From contig CP053169.1 in assembly GCA_014607495.2 (NCBI GenBank), positions 2,294,001-2,358,000 of the forward strand: DNA of 64,000 nucleotides. Direction: 5' to 3'. A program made the translations under genes and the position numbers. This document shows, one piece after another, positions 21,501-36,500 of this stretch. Position 1 is the stretch's first letter. Each line of letters opens with the position of its first letter. Under the pieces are notes generated by a model that worked only from the letters and a program-made list of their open reading frames with translations, was not told the origin of the DNA and made no database searches. This stretch comes from Carposina sasakii. Lineage: Eukaryota; Arthropoda; Insecta; Lepidoptera; Carposinidae.

Positions 21501-24500
21501 TTAAATTATTAATAATTCATCGTTACTTATTAAAAACATAATTACATTATTTATGCCGCGTGGTGCCGGCAGAGTAGAGTTTGTACCACCCCTGCCTGCC
21601 CGTGGGTATCGTACGAGACGATTAAGGGTTACCGGGAAGTGGGCAGCAGTGCCTCCAGCACTGACAACATAGTCCGAAAATCACACTGCGATCACCAACC
21701 CGCCTGCCCAGCGTGGTGCCTTGTGGCGTGCCCCGGGGGAGGCCTTTGTCCAGCAGTGGACTGCAATAGGCTGAAGAAGAAGAAGATTTTGATTTTTTTT
21801 TTAATATAAGCAAAGGTCAGTGTAATTTGCATGCTCAAGGTCACCGGAAATTCTCTTCGTCTTAAGAATGATTGGTCCATGTTCTTGCTGGACCAGGGCC
21901 AAAAAATAAATTTTCCTTATTTCTTTTAAATTATCTTATACATGGTAGTTAAAACTGCAGGATCATAGAGCAGATCCCACAGCCACGTTTAGCGCAGCGG
22001 GACCAGATATTAAATATCAGTGACAAGTTGCTTCAACTTCCTTCCGTATAACACGAGACTTAATAGGAGTTTGCTAGATTAGTTAATTAGCTAATTATTT
22101 ATTAGTTAAGTTAGCCGCGTGGTACCGGCAGAGTAGAGTTTGTACCACCCCTGCCTGCCCGTGGGTATCGTACAAGGCGATTAAGGGTTTCCGAGAGGTA
22201 GGCAGCAGTGCCTCCAGCACTGACAACATAGTCCGAAAATCACACTGCGATCACCAACCCGCCTGCCCAGCGTGGTGACTATGGGCAAAACCCCCCTGTG
22301 GCAGTAGCCTTGTGGCGTGCCCTGGGGGAAGCCTACGTCCAGCAGTGGACTGCAATAGGCTAAAGAAGAAGAAGAAGATTAGTTAGATTTGTTTATTAAC
22401 ATTTCATTCTTTGACGGCCGATTGGTGTAGTAGCCCTGCCTGCGACGCCATAGGTCCTGGGTTCGAATCCCGGTAGGTGCAAACATTGATGTGATAAATA
22501 TTGATGTTTGTTTCCGAGTTATGGTTGTTTATATAGTTATCTATGTATTTATATACCGTTGCTTAGTACCCACGACACAAGACCTTAGGGATCTTAGTGT
22601 GGGACTAGGTCAATGTGTTGTGAAGTGTGTAAAAAAAAGAAAAAAAAAAGATTATTAACATCTATTCCCGCTATGTTACACGTGGCTGTGGAATCTCCCT
22701 AATGATCCTGCTGTTCTGGCTACCCCATTTTAGGAACACCGCCGTTTCTATAAGTGTATGTATTTTTATATACTTACAGCAAAAGAAAACCAAGTACTGA
22801 CCGGTACCAACAAGCAGGACAAGTGTTCTAACCTGACAGTCGCCACCATCAACCTCAAAACCGACCTCATGCAGGAGCCGAAGAGATACAGGAACCATAA
22901 AGGTAGCTACAGCCAAATGGCAAGGAATCATAAAGGTACAGCCAAATGACAATTGCGGTAGGGTTGCCAACCGTCCTTGTACGGGTTTCCCCGTATGCGT
23001 TTGATAGATGATATAAATGATAAATCCAGGCGTTACAATAAAATACACTATTTATTTAACTTGCTAATAATTAGGTATAAATGAGGTGAATGAGTACGCG
23101 CGTAATGGTTGGTTATCGATTGCGAACTAATGTGAAAAGTTTATGCTAAGGTAAAGTGCTGACTATGAATAATGTTGTACTAGCTTGCTCGTACATATTC
23201 CCGACCGGGAGAGATGGGGATAGTTAATGATGATACCCGATGAGACCCATGGTACAAGATGATAAACAATAATAAAATTATAATTAAGTGAAAAATGTGT
23301 TTAGTTATTACATGATTTAACAAGGTGATTAACAATTTATCTTATAATCTAATTTGGTGGACCTAAACACAGGAGATGAACATTTGTCTTTCTTAGCACT
23401 ACTTGAATTTATTTTGATTGCACTTATTGCACTACACTGAGCGTATTCACTATCAAACTCACTACACTTACACTGTTTACACTTTACACAGTCACTTTTA
23501 GCAGATACTGTTGCACTATGCTGCAGGCCGCGGGGCTCCGCTTCGCCGGCCTCCGACACCGGCGCGCTCCGGCAACGTCGCATACGCATACACGCGTAAC
23601 ACGCGCACGCCAGTATGATGATGCCGAAGAGAGTATAAATCGCCGTGTAGTGATGAACATCATGATAAGATACCGATTCAGCCAATGGTTCTGATTCTTT
23701 CATGTTTTTCATCTGTTCCGAATTGAATTCCGAATAATTCGTCTCGGTGTATATGTTTGGAATCGGAATATTAATTATATGGTTTATTGGTGACAACTTA
23801 GGGATTTCTGTCAGAGTTCCTGCAATGTTTATTTTAGTCATCTCTTGCTTATGAGTATAAACAATAAAATCTGCTGATTTGATAATACACCCTTCGCTAA
23901 TGGAGAACAAACCGGCGTGACTCAATTTCACTGCGGAAATTTGATCCTCACATAGCAACTTAAGGTTACATTCACTGCAGCAAAAATAAAAATATTGGTT
24001 CATTTTTGTCAATTCGACCCATCTGTGTTCACAATAGCTTGTTATTGTTTTACAGGTCCTTAACCTAGGTAGTGTATCACAATAACTATGGTCATCTTTA
24101 ATATGATAGATAGGTTGCTTAAGATGACATAGTATAACATCTTGATTTTGTTGAATGCATGATCGTAGATTTTGTTCCGATAGTGATATATAGGAGTCTT
24201 TTTTCAAATTAATAGCCAATAGATCTGCTATTGGTTGTACAGTAATCATCTTTTCGGAACTTATAGGATGTGGGATAGGTATCAATTTTGAAATTTCATA
24301 CATATCTCTTTCAATCAGTGGTATCTTGATTTCCATAATTAAGTATTTCTGCGATATTTTTGCTTTTACTTGTAATAAATTATAAATTTGTTTTAGGTCC
24401 AAATTATCGATCGGTGATGATAGATCTTTAGGTAACTGACCAGAAATTATGTTCAGCTCGTGTTTTAATTGTTCTGGTGGTAATATATGAAAGTTAAATT

Positions 24501-27500
24501 TCCCATTGTATATATTCGTGATTGTGTCTAAGAGGGTGTCTTGGATGTTTTTTAAATTGTATAGAATATTATTAGCTACCATAGATGACGTAATAAAGTC
24601 GGCAACTAGGGAAATGTTTTGATTCAACTTGTTTATATAATTGGTCAAATCGTTTAATTTTTGATTGATAGTTTTATGGTGAACTCGTATGATGTTTTCT
24701 GTTCGCTTCAAAAGGTTGAGTTCGGCTTCTACTATAGAGGTTTGATTTTTCCATAACGCCGTCAAATGATTTTCATTGTGCTTTATTAATTCTATATCCT
24801 TTTCGTATTTGTTGGCAAAGTTGTCATCTAACACTCCGAAAAGCGCATTTGCTACATTACCGATGCCGTTGATGAGTCCTCGTTTATTGCGTAACCTTGT
24901 TTCATGTGGGTGTGACGATAATAACATGTCGTTGTAATACTGCAAGTCGTCATATCCGTGACGTAATTGCAATATAATACCTTCACAGTGTGAATATTGA
25001 CGTATCGAGGTACATATGTTTTTCAAGTACTTTATGTATTTACCTAGAGCGGTATTCCCTTCTTGATAAGGATATGTGTCATAATAAGCTACCAAGCGCC
25101 AGTCGTCTCTGATTAAGTGCATATTTGAAACACTATCGAAATATATACTATTGTTGTTGGCCATGGGGATTACTTTGTAGTTACAATGTGCTGACGGTAC
25201 TAAAGTTATTATAAATAACAGAAGAGACATAGCGATAGTAGTAAAACTAAATGATTTTCTATATGTTTTAGATTTCTGGTTATCCACGATATTTGTATTC
25301 GCTGTTGATATAATTTGGTCATGATTGGGATTTTTGTAGTTGTGTACCGGTAGTATCGAGAGTTTTACTATTGGCCGCTTGATTAGGCCGCCTTTTGTTT
25401 TCAGTGTAACAACTCTGACCTTGTTATCACTACCTGGGTGAAGTTCAACGACTCGACCTAGATTCCACTTTCCAGCTGATGATAAGTTTGGTTCCTTGAT
25501 TGTCACAACGTCATCGATTTGTATATTTCGTTGTGGACGACTCCATTTTTGCCTTACAGAAAGCTGGGTCAAATAATCGTCTTGCCACTTGATCCAAATG
25601 TCATTGAATATTTTTTGGGTTAAATACCATCTCGTTCTCATGTCGGTTTCTGTTTCAAATATTGACAGCGTAGGGCCGCTTGCTAAGAAGTGGGATGGGG
25701 TAATACAGTCTAAATCTTGCGAGTCTTCAGTTAGAGTGCAGAGAGGTCTTGAGTTTAGACAAGCCTCTAACTGAGCTAAGAGAGTACTATACTCTTCAAA
25801 GGTGAGCTTGTGTTCACTGATCACCCTTTTTAGGTGATGTTTTAGGCTTTTCACAGCCGCTTCCCAGAGTCCGCCTGCTGAAGGCCACGATGGTGCGTTA
25901 AAATGCCAAGTAATATTCATTTCTGTTATTTCTTTCATAAATTCTTGATTTGATTTTTCTTGTAACCTGTCATGTGCTTGATCGAGTATTTTGTGAGCTC
26001 CAACAAAGTTTGTACCTTGGTCACTGTAAATATGAGCAGGCACCCCTCGGCGCGCTGACTTTCTTCGAAGGGCTGCGAGGAAGGCAGATGAGGTCAAGTC
26101 TGAAACGAGCTCGAGATGTACTGCTTTTGTAGACATACATACAAACACGGCGATATAACCTTTTGTTGTCTTAATACCTCGGCCCTTGTTTGCTTTGATA
26201 AACACGTGACCCGTATAGTCTATGCCTGTGTGATAGAACGGTCGGGATGGATTTACCCTTGCTGCTGGCAAATCTCCCATGATTTGATAATGGTTGCTTG
26301 GTTCTTGTTTACGACAAGTGATACAAGATCGGATACGTTTTTTTGTAGCTGCTATTCCACCGAGTAGCCAGTACTTCCTTCTCATGAATGCTATAGTTAA
26401 TTTCGGTCCACCATGGAAGGTAAGCTCATGACATTGATCTATTATGAGATCTGATAATCGAGTATTATTAGGTATGATAATAGGATGTTTGGTGTCAAAT
26501 TCAATAGTAGCATTCTTTAACCTACCGCCCACTCGAAGCAGGCCATCTGTATCCAAAATAGGATTTAAACAAATAAGTCTACTTTTCTTGTTGATTTTCA
26601 TGTTCTTTTTAATATTATTAATTTCCTCTGAGAATTGGTTTCGCTGTACTTGTTTGATAATGCTGTATCTTGATTTTTTCAACTCTTCTATTGTCAAATA
26701 ACTAGTCTTTACGGTTCTATATATAAATCTCTGCACCCAAGCTAAAACTCTTACAGCTTTATTTAATGAGCTATACTTGCTTATTAACATGTTTACAATA
26801 TTGTTTTCGCTTGATATTTGTATAGTATGTACTTGTTTAACATTCTTTAATTCTTCATTTGTTGTGTAAACTCTCTCAGATTGATTTTCATTTACATATG
26901 TTGGTAGCCAACTAGGCCCTTGCCACCACAATTTGTGTTCAATCAGTTGAGAAGGCGTGACTCCCCTGCTAGCACAGTCCGCCGGATTCTCGTTGGACTT
27001 GACGTAGTTCCAGCAGTTTGGTGCCATGATACATGTTATGTGTCGAACCCTATTGGCTACGAAAGGTTTCCACCGCTCTGCTTCTCCATTTATCCAACCT
27101 AACACTACCATGGAGTCTAACCAACCATATGTTTGGATTTCATATGAGTTCAAACTATCTTTGACCTTTGCCATCAATTTTGCTAATAAGAGAGCCCCAC
27201 TCAGTTCCAAGCGAGGCAAAGATAAATGTTTTTTCAGTGGTACTAGCTTCGATTTGGCTGCTATGAGTACCACGGATGGCTCATAAGGTTTTGTTATCTT
27301 GCAATAAATTACAGCTGCGTAGGCTTTAGTGCTTGCGTCACAAAATCCGTGCAGCTCTATTGTAACGTTTTCCCTTATTTTCAACCATCTAGGAATATTT
27401 ATTTGATTTAAAATAATTATTTCTTGTTTAACTTTTTCCCACGTCTTATTTATATCTGATGGTACGGGTGTATCCCATTCTATATTTGCTCTCCATGTAT

Positions 27501-30500
27501 CTTGAAAAATTATTTTTAAGGTTGTAGTTACAGGGACTATCCAACCTAATGGATCGTAAAATCTTGATATTTCAGATAATAGCGATCTTTTTGTAGGAAT
27601 TGATGTTTGTTTGGGTAATTCAAAATTGAATGTAAAGTTGTCGTTACTAGGGTTCCATGTAATACCTAGAGTTTTGGTTGACTCAATTTGTTTGAAAGTG
27701 AATTTCTCTTCTTGATCAAATGACTGTTTATCGCACATTATATCTGGTAGGTTGGACTTCCACTTGCGCAAGTTGAATCCACCTAACTTTAAAATAGCTA
27801 TCATTTCTATTTGAAGTTTCTTTGTTGCTTCTGCTGTGTGGCATCCATGAAGAAGGTCGTCCATATAAAATGAGTTTTCTAAGACTTCTGGTGCGATGCT
27901 GTGTAGATAATTTTCTTTTTCGTCCCTTGCTAGCCTTTTCAGGGTCATCATCGCGAGAAAAGGAGCAGCTTTTAATCCATAAGTTACCGTGGTTAAATTA
28001 TATTCTTGTAAAGGATCAATTCTTGTTTCCCGCCATATGATTTTCTGTAGATGTTGATCAGCTTCACTTATCCATATTTTCCTGAAATGTTTTTCTATGT
28101 CGGCTGTAAATACATATCTATATTGCCGCCATTTAATAATAAGGCTTTGGAGGTCCTGTTGCAAATTTGGACCTCTATACATAATGTCATTCAGACTGTA
28201 TCCTGATGATGTTTTTTGTGACCCATTAAATACGACCCGTTGTTTAGTAGTAGTTGAATTTTCATTTATCACACAATGGTGTGGTAAATAATAGTCCGGT
28301 TTCTTGTTACCGGTAACTGGTGTCATATGACCGAGAGATAGGTACTCATTGATAAATAATTTGTAACCCTGTGCAACTTCTGGCTGTTTATATAGTTTGC
28401 GTTCTAATTGATAAAATTGAGCAATAGCCCTTGTTTTTGAGTCGCCTAATTTCTCTTCATAATTTGGTATGAGTGGTAGTCTAACTTCGTAACTCCCATC
28501 TTTGCGTCTGGTTGTAGATGATTCATAAAACTCAATGCATTTTTGATCTTCTTCTGAAAAATTTGGTGTTTCCAATATATCCTCAATTTCCCAATATTGC
28601 TGAATTTCTTCTAGATTATTTAATATTACATTACATTGAAAAGTTTTCTTAACGCTACCGCTTAAAATCCAGCCTAGCTGTGTTTGTTGCGCAATAGGTA
28701 AATCATGATCTATTCTGCAAATACCGTCCATGATAATGTATGAATATACATCTGCTCCCAATAGCACGTCTACGGGGCGACTGATGTAAAATTCTGGATC
28801 TGCTAGGTTTACGTGATTTAAATATGACCAATTTGGCTTATTGAATGAAGTAATAGGCAATTGTTTTATAAGATTTTTTATGATTAAAACGTCTGTGTTC
28901 ATTGAAAAGTCGCTGGTATTCGATCTTATATTTATTGATAACATCCCTTTGCAGTTGTTTTCCTTGGTGCCCACACCTGTTATGACACCATTACATCTTT
29001 GACGAGGTAATTTTAATAATTGTGCGGCTTTTTCTGTGATTATAGATGTTTGTGATCCTTGATCTATTAAAGCGCGCATTGTATAATATGACCCATCCAT
29101 TGCTTGAATTTTGACAACCGCAGTCGCCAACAAGATTTCAGAAGGCTCGTTTTGTGACACGTGAGTGCTAGATTGAATTTGCTGCGAAGCACTTTCGTAT
29201 GCATGTCGACTTGTTGTGGTCGATGTACTTTGCCCTAGATTGCGATCGTCTGGTTTCTTGTTACATGACGAAAAGGCCCCATGTAATAATGTATTATGCT
29301 CCGAATTACATTCTTTACAGCGATAGTTTGACAAACATTTTCCTTGATGATTATGAAGACAATTTGGGCAGAGATTTAATCTCGAGACTGTGTTCTTTTT
29401 CATAAAGCTTGACATATTCAAAAATTTTTGACAATAGTATATGCCGTGTTCATTGGTGTTACAAATAAGACACTTGAATTTGGGATTGCTATTCTGGCCC
29501 GGTTGCGTAATTGTTACTCGATTGCTTGTTAATGAGTATTTGTTGTTAGGTTTTTGATAAGATTTTTGTCCTTGATATTTTACAGGTGGAAATGGTGATT
29601 GAATTGATTTCATGGTAGATATTTCTTGTTTTCGTTTCGATGATTCTAGTGTTGTAAATTTATTTTCCAAGAAAGTTAAAAATTCTTGTAATTTTGGCAA
29701 TTCTCTGGGATTTTGCATTGATTCCATATAGTCATGGTACGTCACAGTATCTAATTTTTGGGACAATAAATGAATTAATAATGGGTCCCAAGTACTAACG
29801 TCTATACCTAAATTCTTAATAGCGTTTAGGCATTCGTATGAAGTATCGTGCAGTTTCTTGATATGATGAACTGATTGCTGCTGTGAAGGTGAAATGTTCA
29901 TGAGTGTATTAATGTGGGAGGTAAAGATCAAACGTTTATTATCGTATCTATGTGTGAGTATCTCCCAGCACACCGAATAATTGTCTGTACTGATAGGTAA
30001 GTGATGAATCAGTTTTTCTGCTTCGCCCTTAAGTTTTGATCGCAGAAACTGCATTTTTTGTGCACCAGATAAGGAAGGATTTTTATGGATTGTCTCTGAA
30101 AATAAATCTTTAAAAGGAACCCATTGGGTGTAGCTGCCGGTAAAGACAGGTATTTCCATGGTTGGAGTGATTTTTTCTCTATGAGCCACAGACCACATTT
30201 TCTTATTTATTGACTTCTTAATGCTATTATAATTCTCCTCGTAAATAGAAAATTGATTTTCGTACTCTTGGTGTGACCCGTTTAACTCTGCATCTAACTC
30301 CCAGTGCAATTTATCGATTGTTGCCCAACGATTTTGAATAGTTTTTAATAAATCTTCAAATTCCCATTTTTCAGACACACAATTTAAATCGACATTGGAA
30401 ACTGTTCTCATGAAAGCTTTAAAGTTGCTACTTTGCCTTCGTAACATTTCTTCTGTTTTGCTATCGGTAGATTTTGACACCACAGTAGGACCCCGAGACT

Positions 30501-33500
30501 GGACACTTGAGCTTGGAGTGCTTATGAATGTAGGAGGTTTTATAATTGGCGTTTTAGGCCTTTCCTCTATTTTGAAATTTTCGATGGTTTCCTTGATATG
30601 ACCACATCTATTTTTCACTGATTCATATTGGTTATTTTGAAAGTAATTATGAGATGTTATCCCAAAAGATTGCAGATTCAAATGATTGTTATGGAATTCA
30701 TTCCAATACTGGGATAAAGTATCGAGCCTACGACGGATGTAATCCGCCGTCTTGCGATCCGAACTATCTTTTTTAAAGTTAGTATACAATTGTTCGATTG
30801 CTGAAGCAAGTTGCTCTTGAGTAGCTATGATATCTTCTAAAGTAGACATGATTGTTTGGAAATAAAATAAATGGAAAGATCTTACTTGATAAAGATCAGG
30901 AAGCTTAGCTTGGTATGATGTTCCTCAACTGCAACGCCAATGATGAGTCTTGATGCTCGGGATTATTGCACCTTGATTGTGCAGTAGAATGCTCCTTGAT
31001 TTAACACCGTGTCTCTTGATTGCATAAGAAAATCAGTTTTTTGAAACACAGTAATGTCTATATCACTATAGATCTGGTACCGGAAACACTGACCCGAATA
31101 AAGTTCACACGTACACGTAGACACACGTAAACCGATTCGCGTAGGATCCCGTTTTTCGGAAAACTCGAAGGACCATATGTACGGGTTTCCCCGTATGCGT
31201 TTGATAGATGATATAAATGATAAATCCAGGCGTTACAATAAAATACACTATTTATTTAACTTGCTAATAATTAGGTATAAATGAGGTGAATGAGTACGCG
31301 CGTAATGGTTGGTTATCGATTGCGAACTAATGTGAAAAGTTTATGCTAAGGTAAAGTGCTGACTATGAATAATGTTGTACTAGCTTGCTCGTACAGTCCT
31401 GTTTTCCCTGGACATGTCCTACTTTTTGGGGTATCCCGCGCTATCCTGGATAGTTTTTAAGCATTGTCCTGAGTTTTAGAGTCCTGACACATTCGCTATC
31501 GGCAGGTTTTCTAAGAGTGCTGATATCAGGTCAACGCCTAGTGCGACGATGCAAATAAGCGTCAGCGGCACCTCTAGAAAGCCTAAAAGAAGCAAATACG
31601 TAGTCAGCGGCACTGAATGTGTTAAAGACCTATGTTTTGAAATTCGCACGCCACTAACTTTCTTCAATCGTATGGCCACTGGGCTCGCACATGTATAGGG
31701 TGATTTTTGGTCGTCAACGTTCCCGAAAACTACGGAATCTCCTCATCATCACGATCATTTTTCTCAATGGAAGCATACCTGGGAAGTGTCTGGTTTCCAA
31801 AATATTAGGGTCCTAAGTTGAGTAAAGAGACTGCGTTTTTCTGCATAAATGCACATAGACGCGCGTAGCAGGATTTTTTCACGAAAAAGAATTAATATCT
31901 GTCTATAAAAAAAACTAACATAAACACTAGAAACTATAAATTTCGCACGATCAAGGAATTTAAAAAAAAATTTAAAAAAAATATATATTTTTTTTGCATA
32001 AACTTACTTTATTTGATGTATAGAGTACGTACCCTTTGTTAATGGTGGCCACAAAAAAACACCCTGTATAATCCTGGCTTTTAATCAATTTTAAACTTAA
32101 ACTTATGCTTTATTTTTTTACACAGTAATTTTCACAGATACAGTTTATGTCAAAGAAAATATACAAAGGTGTGCTTATCTCTTAGAGATATTTCATCCTG
32201 CAACCCATTTGTGAAAGAGAAATTAACATAAGATGTAGGTAGTAGTAGTAGTAGGAGTGCACACAACTAGAACAATAAACTAATTAATTAAATAAAAGAA
32301 AACATATTAACCTAAATAAACATATATTTCATTGTTCGACGGCTGACTGGTTTAGTTGGTAGTGACCCTGCCTACGACGCCATAGGTCCTGGGTTGCAAT
32401 CCCGGTAGATGCAAACATTGATATGACGAATATTGATGTTTGTTTCCGAGTCATGGATGTTTCTAAACTTATATATGTATTTACATATATACCATTGCTT
32501 AGAACCCACGACACAAGACCTTAGGGATCTTAGTGTGGGACTAGGTTAATATGTTGTGAAGTGTGTGAATATTAATTTTAAAAAAATTGTAGAACAAATT
32601 ATATTACTTAGCTATCTACGTACTACGTAGGTACCTATTTTGTTATAAGGTTCTCAACCAGGCCGAGAACTTTCTATCATCCCTTCCATCTATCCATTTA
32701 TTTTCATTTTAATATATTTCATTCTATGAATTCCGTTATTTGACTTTAAAATTCAGATACAAGTTCGGTAAATTATGTAACTTTTAATGTAGGTACATAT
32801 TGAATTATGAATTAAATACTTTTGTAATGTAATGTAAAATTACTAGGAATTACCTAATACAAATATTATAAGTACAGTAAAATGAGAAAAATCCTAAATA
32901 CAGAGTGTTTTTTTGTGGCCACCTTTAACGAAGGGTACGTATTCTATACATGAAATAAAGTAAGTTTATGGCAAAAAAATGCTGGGAAAAAAAATTAAAA
33001 AAAAAAATTTAAATTCCTTGATCGTGCGAAATTTATAGTGTCCAGTGTTTATGTTAGTTTTTTTATAGACAGATATTAATTATTTTTCGTGAAAAAATCC
33101 TGCTACGCGCGTCTATGTGCATTTATGCAGAAAAACGCAGTCTATTTACTCAACTTTGGACCCTAATATTTTGGAAACCAGACACTTCTCAGGTATGCTT
33201 CCATGGAGAAAAATGATCGTGATGATGAGGAGATTCCGTAGTTTTCGGGAACGTTGACGACCAAAAATCATCCTGTATAAAAGTCAAACACAGATTTTTA
33301 TTATTATTAGGTAGTTACAGTTTGCCTAGCTAGACTATATAATATTATTCGTATTTTATTTATTTACTAGTGGCCCGCCCTCGCTTCGCTTCGGTACATC
33401 GATACAAATTCATATGTAGGTACAGCGGTTTTCGTAAAAATTTGGAACTCCCGTTGGTCCCCTTCCCGTGGGAATTTCGGGAAATCAGTTCTTAGAGCTT

Positions 33501-36500
33501 CCTTGTAGCCCTAATCCGATTTCAGCTTCGTATAAATAGCGGTTTTCGTAAAAATTTGAAATTCCCGTAACTCCCCTTCCCATGGGAATTTCGGGAAATC
33601 CGTTCTTAGTGCTCCCTCGCAGTCCCTAATGAACATACAGGTCCAATTTCAAATTCATATGTATCGGAGTTGTCGTAAAAAAAAATGAATTCCCGTTTGT
33701 CCCCTTCCCATGAGAATATCGGGAAATCCGTTTGAATTCCCGTTTGTCCCCTTCCCGTGGGAATTTCGGGAAATCCGTTTATAGTCCTTCCTCATTGTCC
33801 CCAATGAACATACAGGGTGTTTTTTTGTGGCCACCTTTAACGAAGGGTACGTATTCTATACATGAAATAAAGTAAGTTTATGCCAAAAAAAATACTGGGA
33901 AAAAAAAAAAAAAAAATTTTTAAATTTTAAATTCCTTGATCGTGCGAAATTTATAGTGTCTAGTGTTTATGTTAGTTTTTTTATAGACAGATATTAATTA
34001 TTTTTCGTGAAAAAATCCTGCTACGCGCGTCTATGTGCATTTATGCAGAAAAACGCAGTCTATTTACTCAACTTTGGACCCTAATATTTTGGAAACCAGA
34101 CACTTCCCAGGTATGCTTCCATGGAGAAAAATGATCGTGATGATGAGGAGATTCCGTAGTTTTCGGGAACGTTGACGACCAAAAATCACCCTGTATATGC
34201 CCGATTTTAGCTTTATATGTATAGCGGTTATCGTAAAAATTATGAATTCCCGTTTGTCCCCTTCCCGTGGGAATTTCGGGAAATCCGTTTTTAGTACTTC
34301 CTCGTTGTCCCCAATGAACATATATGCCCGATTTCAGCTTCATAAGTGTAGCGGTTTTCGTAAAAAATATTAAATTCCAGTTGGTCGCCTTCTCGTGGGA
34401 ATATCGGGAAATTCTTATAGCCTATGTTCATTCAGGTCCAATAAGGATTCTAACGGTGAAAGAATTTTTGAAATCGGTACAGTAGTTTCGGAGCCTATTC
34501 ATTATAACCAAACAAACAAAGTTTTCCTCTTTATAATATTAGTGTAGATTTCAGCTTCATATGTATAGCAGTTTTCGTAAAAAATATTAAATTCCCGTTG
34601 ATCGCTTTCCCGTAGGAATATCGGGAAATTCTTATAGCCTATGTTCATCCAGGTCCAATAAGGATTCTAACGGTGAAAGAATTTTTGAAATCGGTCCAAT
34701 AGTTTCGGAGCCTATTCATTACAACCAAACAAACAAAGTTTTCCTCTTTATAATATTAGTGTAGATTTGGTAACAAGAGGTAGCTACTGTTCTGCTTTGA
34801 TAGTTTTGACAGTTTGACTGCAGGAATGGAGTCTCTTTTTAACCGACTTCAAAAAGAGAGGTTATCAATTCGTCTGTATGTTTTTTTTTTTTTATGTGTG
34901 TTACCTCAGAACTCCGTCATTTATGAACCGATTTCAATTTTTTTTTATAGTTGGTTATACTTCCAGGTTGGTCCCATATTCACCATATCAGGATCTGATG
35001 ATGGGATCTTGGAGAAATCGAGGGCAATCCTCGAATATTGTAGGCACATGTAGTCTGTTTTTATACTTTTACTGAGCGTTTTGGTCACCTACATATAAAA
35101 CATAACATCTGATGATGGAATCTCTAAGGAATCTAGGAATATCCTCAAATATACAAGGCACGAGTAGTCCGTTTTTAGATTTTTATAGAGAATCTTGGTC
35201 AGCTACACATAATATAAAGGAAACGAGGGTCTGATGATGGAGCCGCCGAAAAACAGATAGTGGAACTTTTTAGTAACAAAATCCCCCTATGGCAGGGGGG
35301 CCTACGTCCAGTAATAGGCTTATGAAGATGAAGATAATTGTGTTAAGTCATGAAATTATATGTTGCGTTAAGCCGTGTCCGAAGTAAGATGGTTATAGAG
35401 AAAGAGGTAGAAATGAGAATAACGAGATGACGGATAATAGGGATGAATGAAAAAAGAGTACCTACATATTGCACCGACCCCAAATGATTGGGAATAGGGC
35501 AGGAAGAAGGAGTGTAATTATATGTTGCTCAAATAAGTGTGTACATGGCTGTTGTGCTGCCAAATCTCTTATATTCCTCCGAGGCGTGGTGCATGTACCG
35601 TCGCCACATACGCACTCTGGATCGATTCCACCTCAAGTGCCTCCGATCCATCATGAGAATCATATGGTCCAACCGAGTGCGTAATACCGAAATATTGCGA
35701 AGAGCCAATGTAAGTGGCATTGAGGCCTACTTAATGCGTCGGCAGCTTCGGTGGTGCGGTCATGTGTCTCGTATGGCGGAGGAGAGATTGGCTAAGCGCA
35801 TCTTCTTTTCTGAACTGGAGGAGGGCAAGCGGAAACGCGGCGGGCAACTCCTCAGAGACAAAAATGTTCAGAAAAGACATATGAAGAGATGCAATATAGA
35901 TCCATCTAAATGGGAAGTTTTGTCAGCACAACGACCAGAGTGGCGCAGGACGGTGATAAAGCAAGTACACGAGTTCGAGGAGCAGCGTCAAGCTGACCTT
36001 GACGCTAAACGTGATGAACTTAAGACTCGTCCTCCTGCTGCCATTATCTATAATACAATAATGGCGCACTAACCTGTCCTCTGTGTGCGCGGGCGTTCAG
36101 GGCGAAGATTGGCTATGTAAATGTAAGCCATCTCCGAGCGCATGAACGCCAACTTAGTAATATCTAGGAGTAGAAGTGGTCGCCATGACCGAAATTGGTC
36201 GGAGGTCATCATTATCATCATATTGTCAGACGTAAAGTTTCGAAGCCTAGTCCTTTTTCTCTTTTGTCATGTGGCCTATTTTACATTATATAATATATAT
36301 AAAAATTATATAAATCTGACAATATTATGCCTCTTAAACTTCGTACATGGCTTAACGCAATATATATTTGCCCTTTAGTAAAATTTTACTTTAGTAAGCT
36401 CGAGTTTTGGGAGGAAGTCGGTTTTTCGTTTTAAAAAAAATATTTTAACAACATTTGCACTATTAGGGTAACAGAATGGCTTATTAACCAATAAACTACA

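Larger units (their letters stand above)
22978..31395 (-). mobile_element. Complete BEL/Pao LTR retrotransposon with envelope-like region
   Basis: LTRs of 218 bp at 22978-23195 and 31178-31395 read as identical by eye and carry TGT...ACA ends. GTCCT at 22973-22977 is repeated at 31396-31400, a perfect 5-bp target duplication. Total 8418 bp. It is read from right to left: 5' LTR 31395-31178, primer-binding site, a leader of about 330 nt, one long ORF (30849-23329), 133 nt, then the 3' LTR. It lies antisense in an intron of the gustatory receptor gene. Identical LTRs and an intact frame mean a very recent insertion. Confidence 0.97.

Noticed and set aside
25589..30601. Many + strand frames of 60-86 codons
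   Set aside because: They are antisense shadows of the 2506-codon retrotransposon ORF.
34064..34343. Two - strand frames of 85-91 codons
   Set aside because: They read through a MITE A copy and Helitron-like repeat units.
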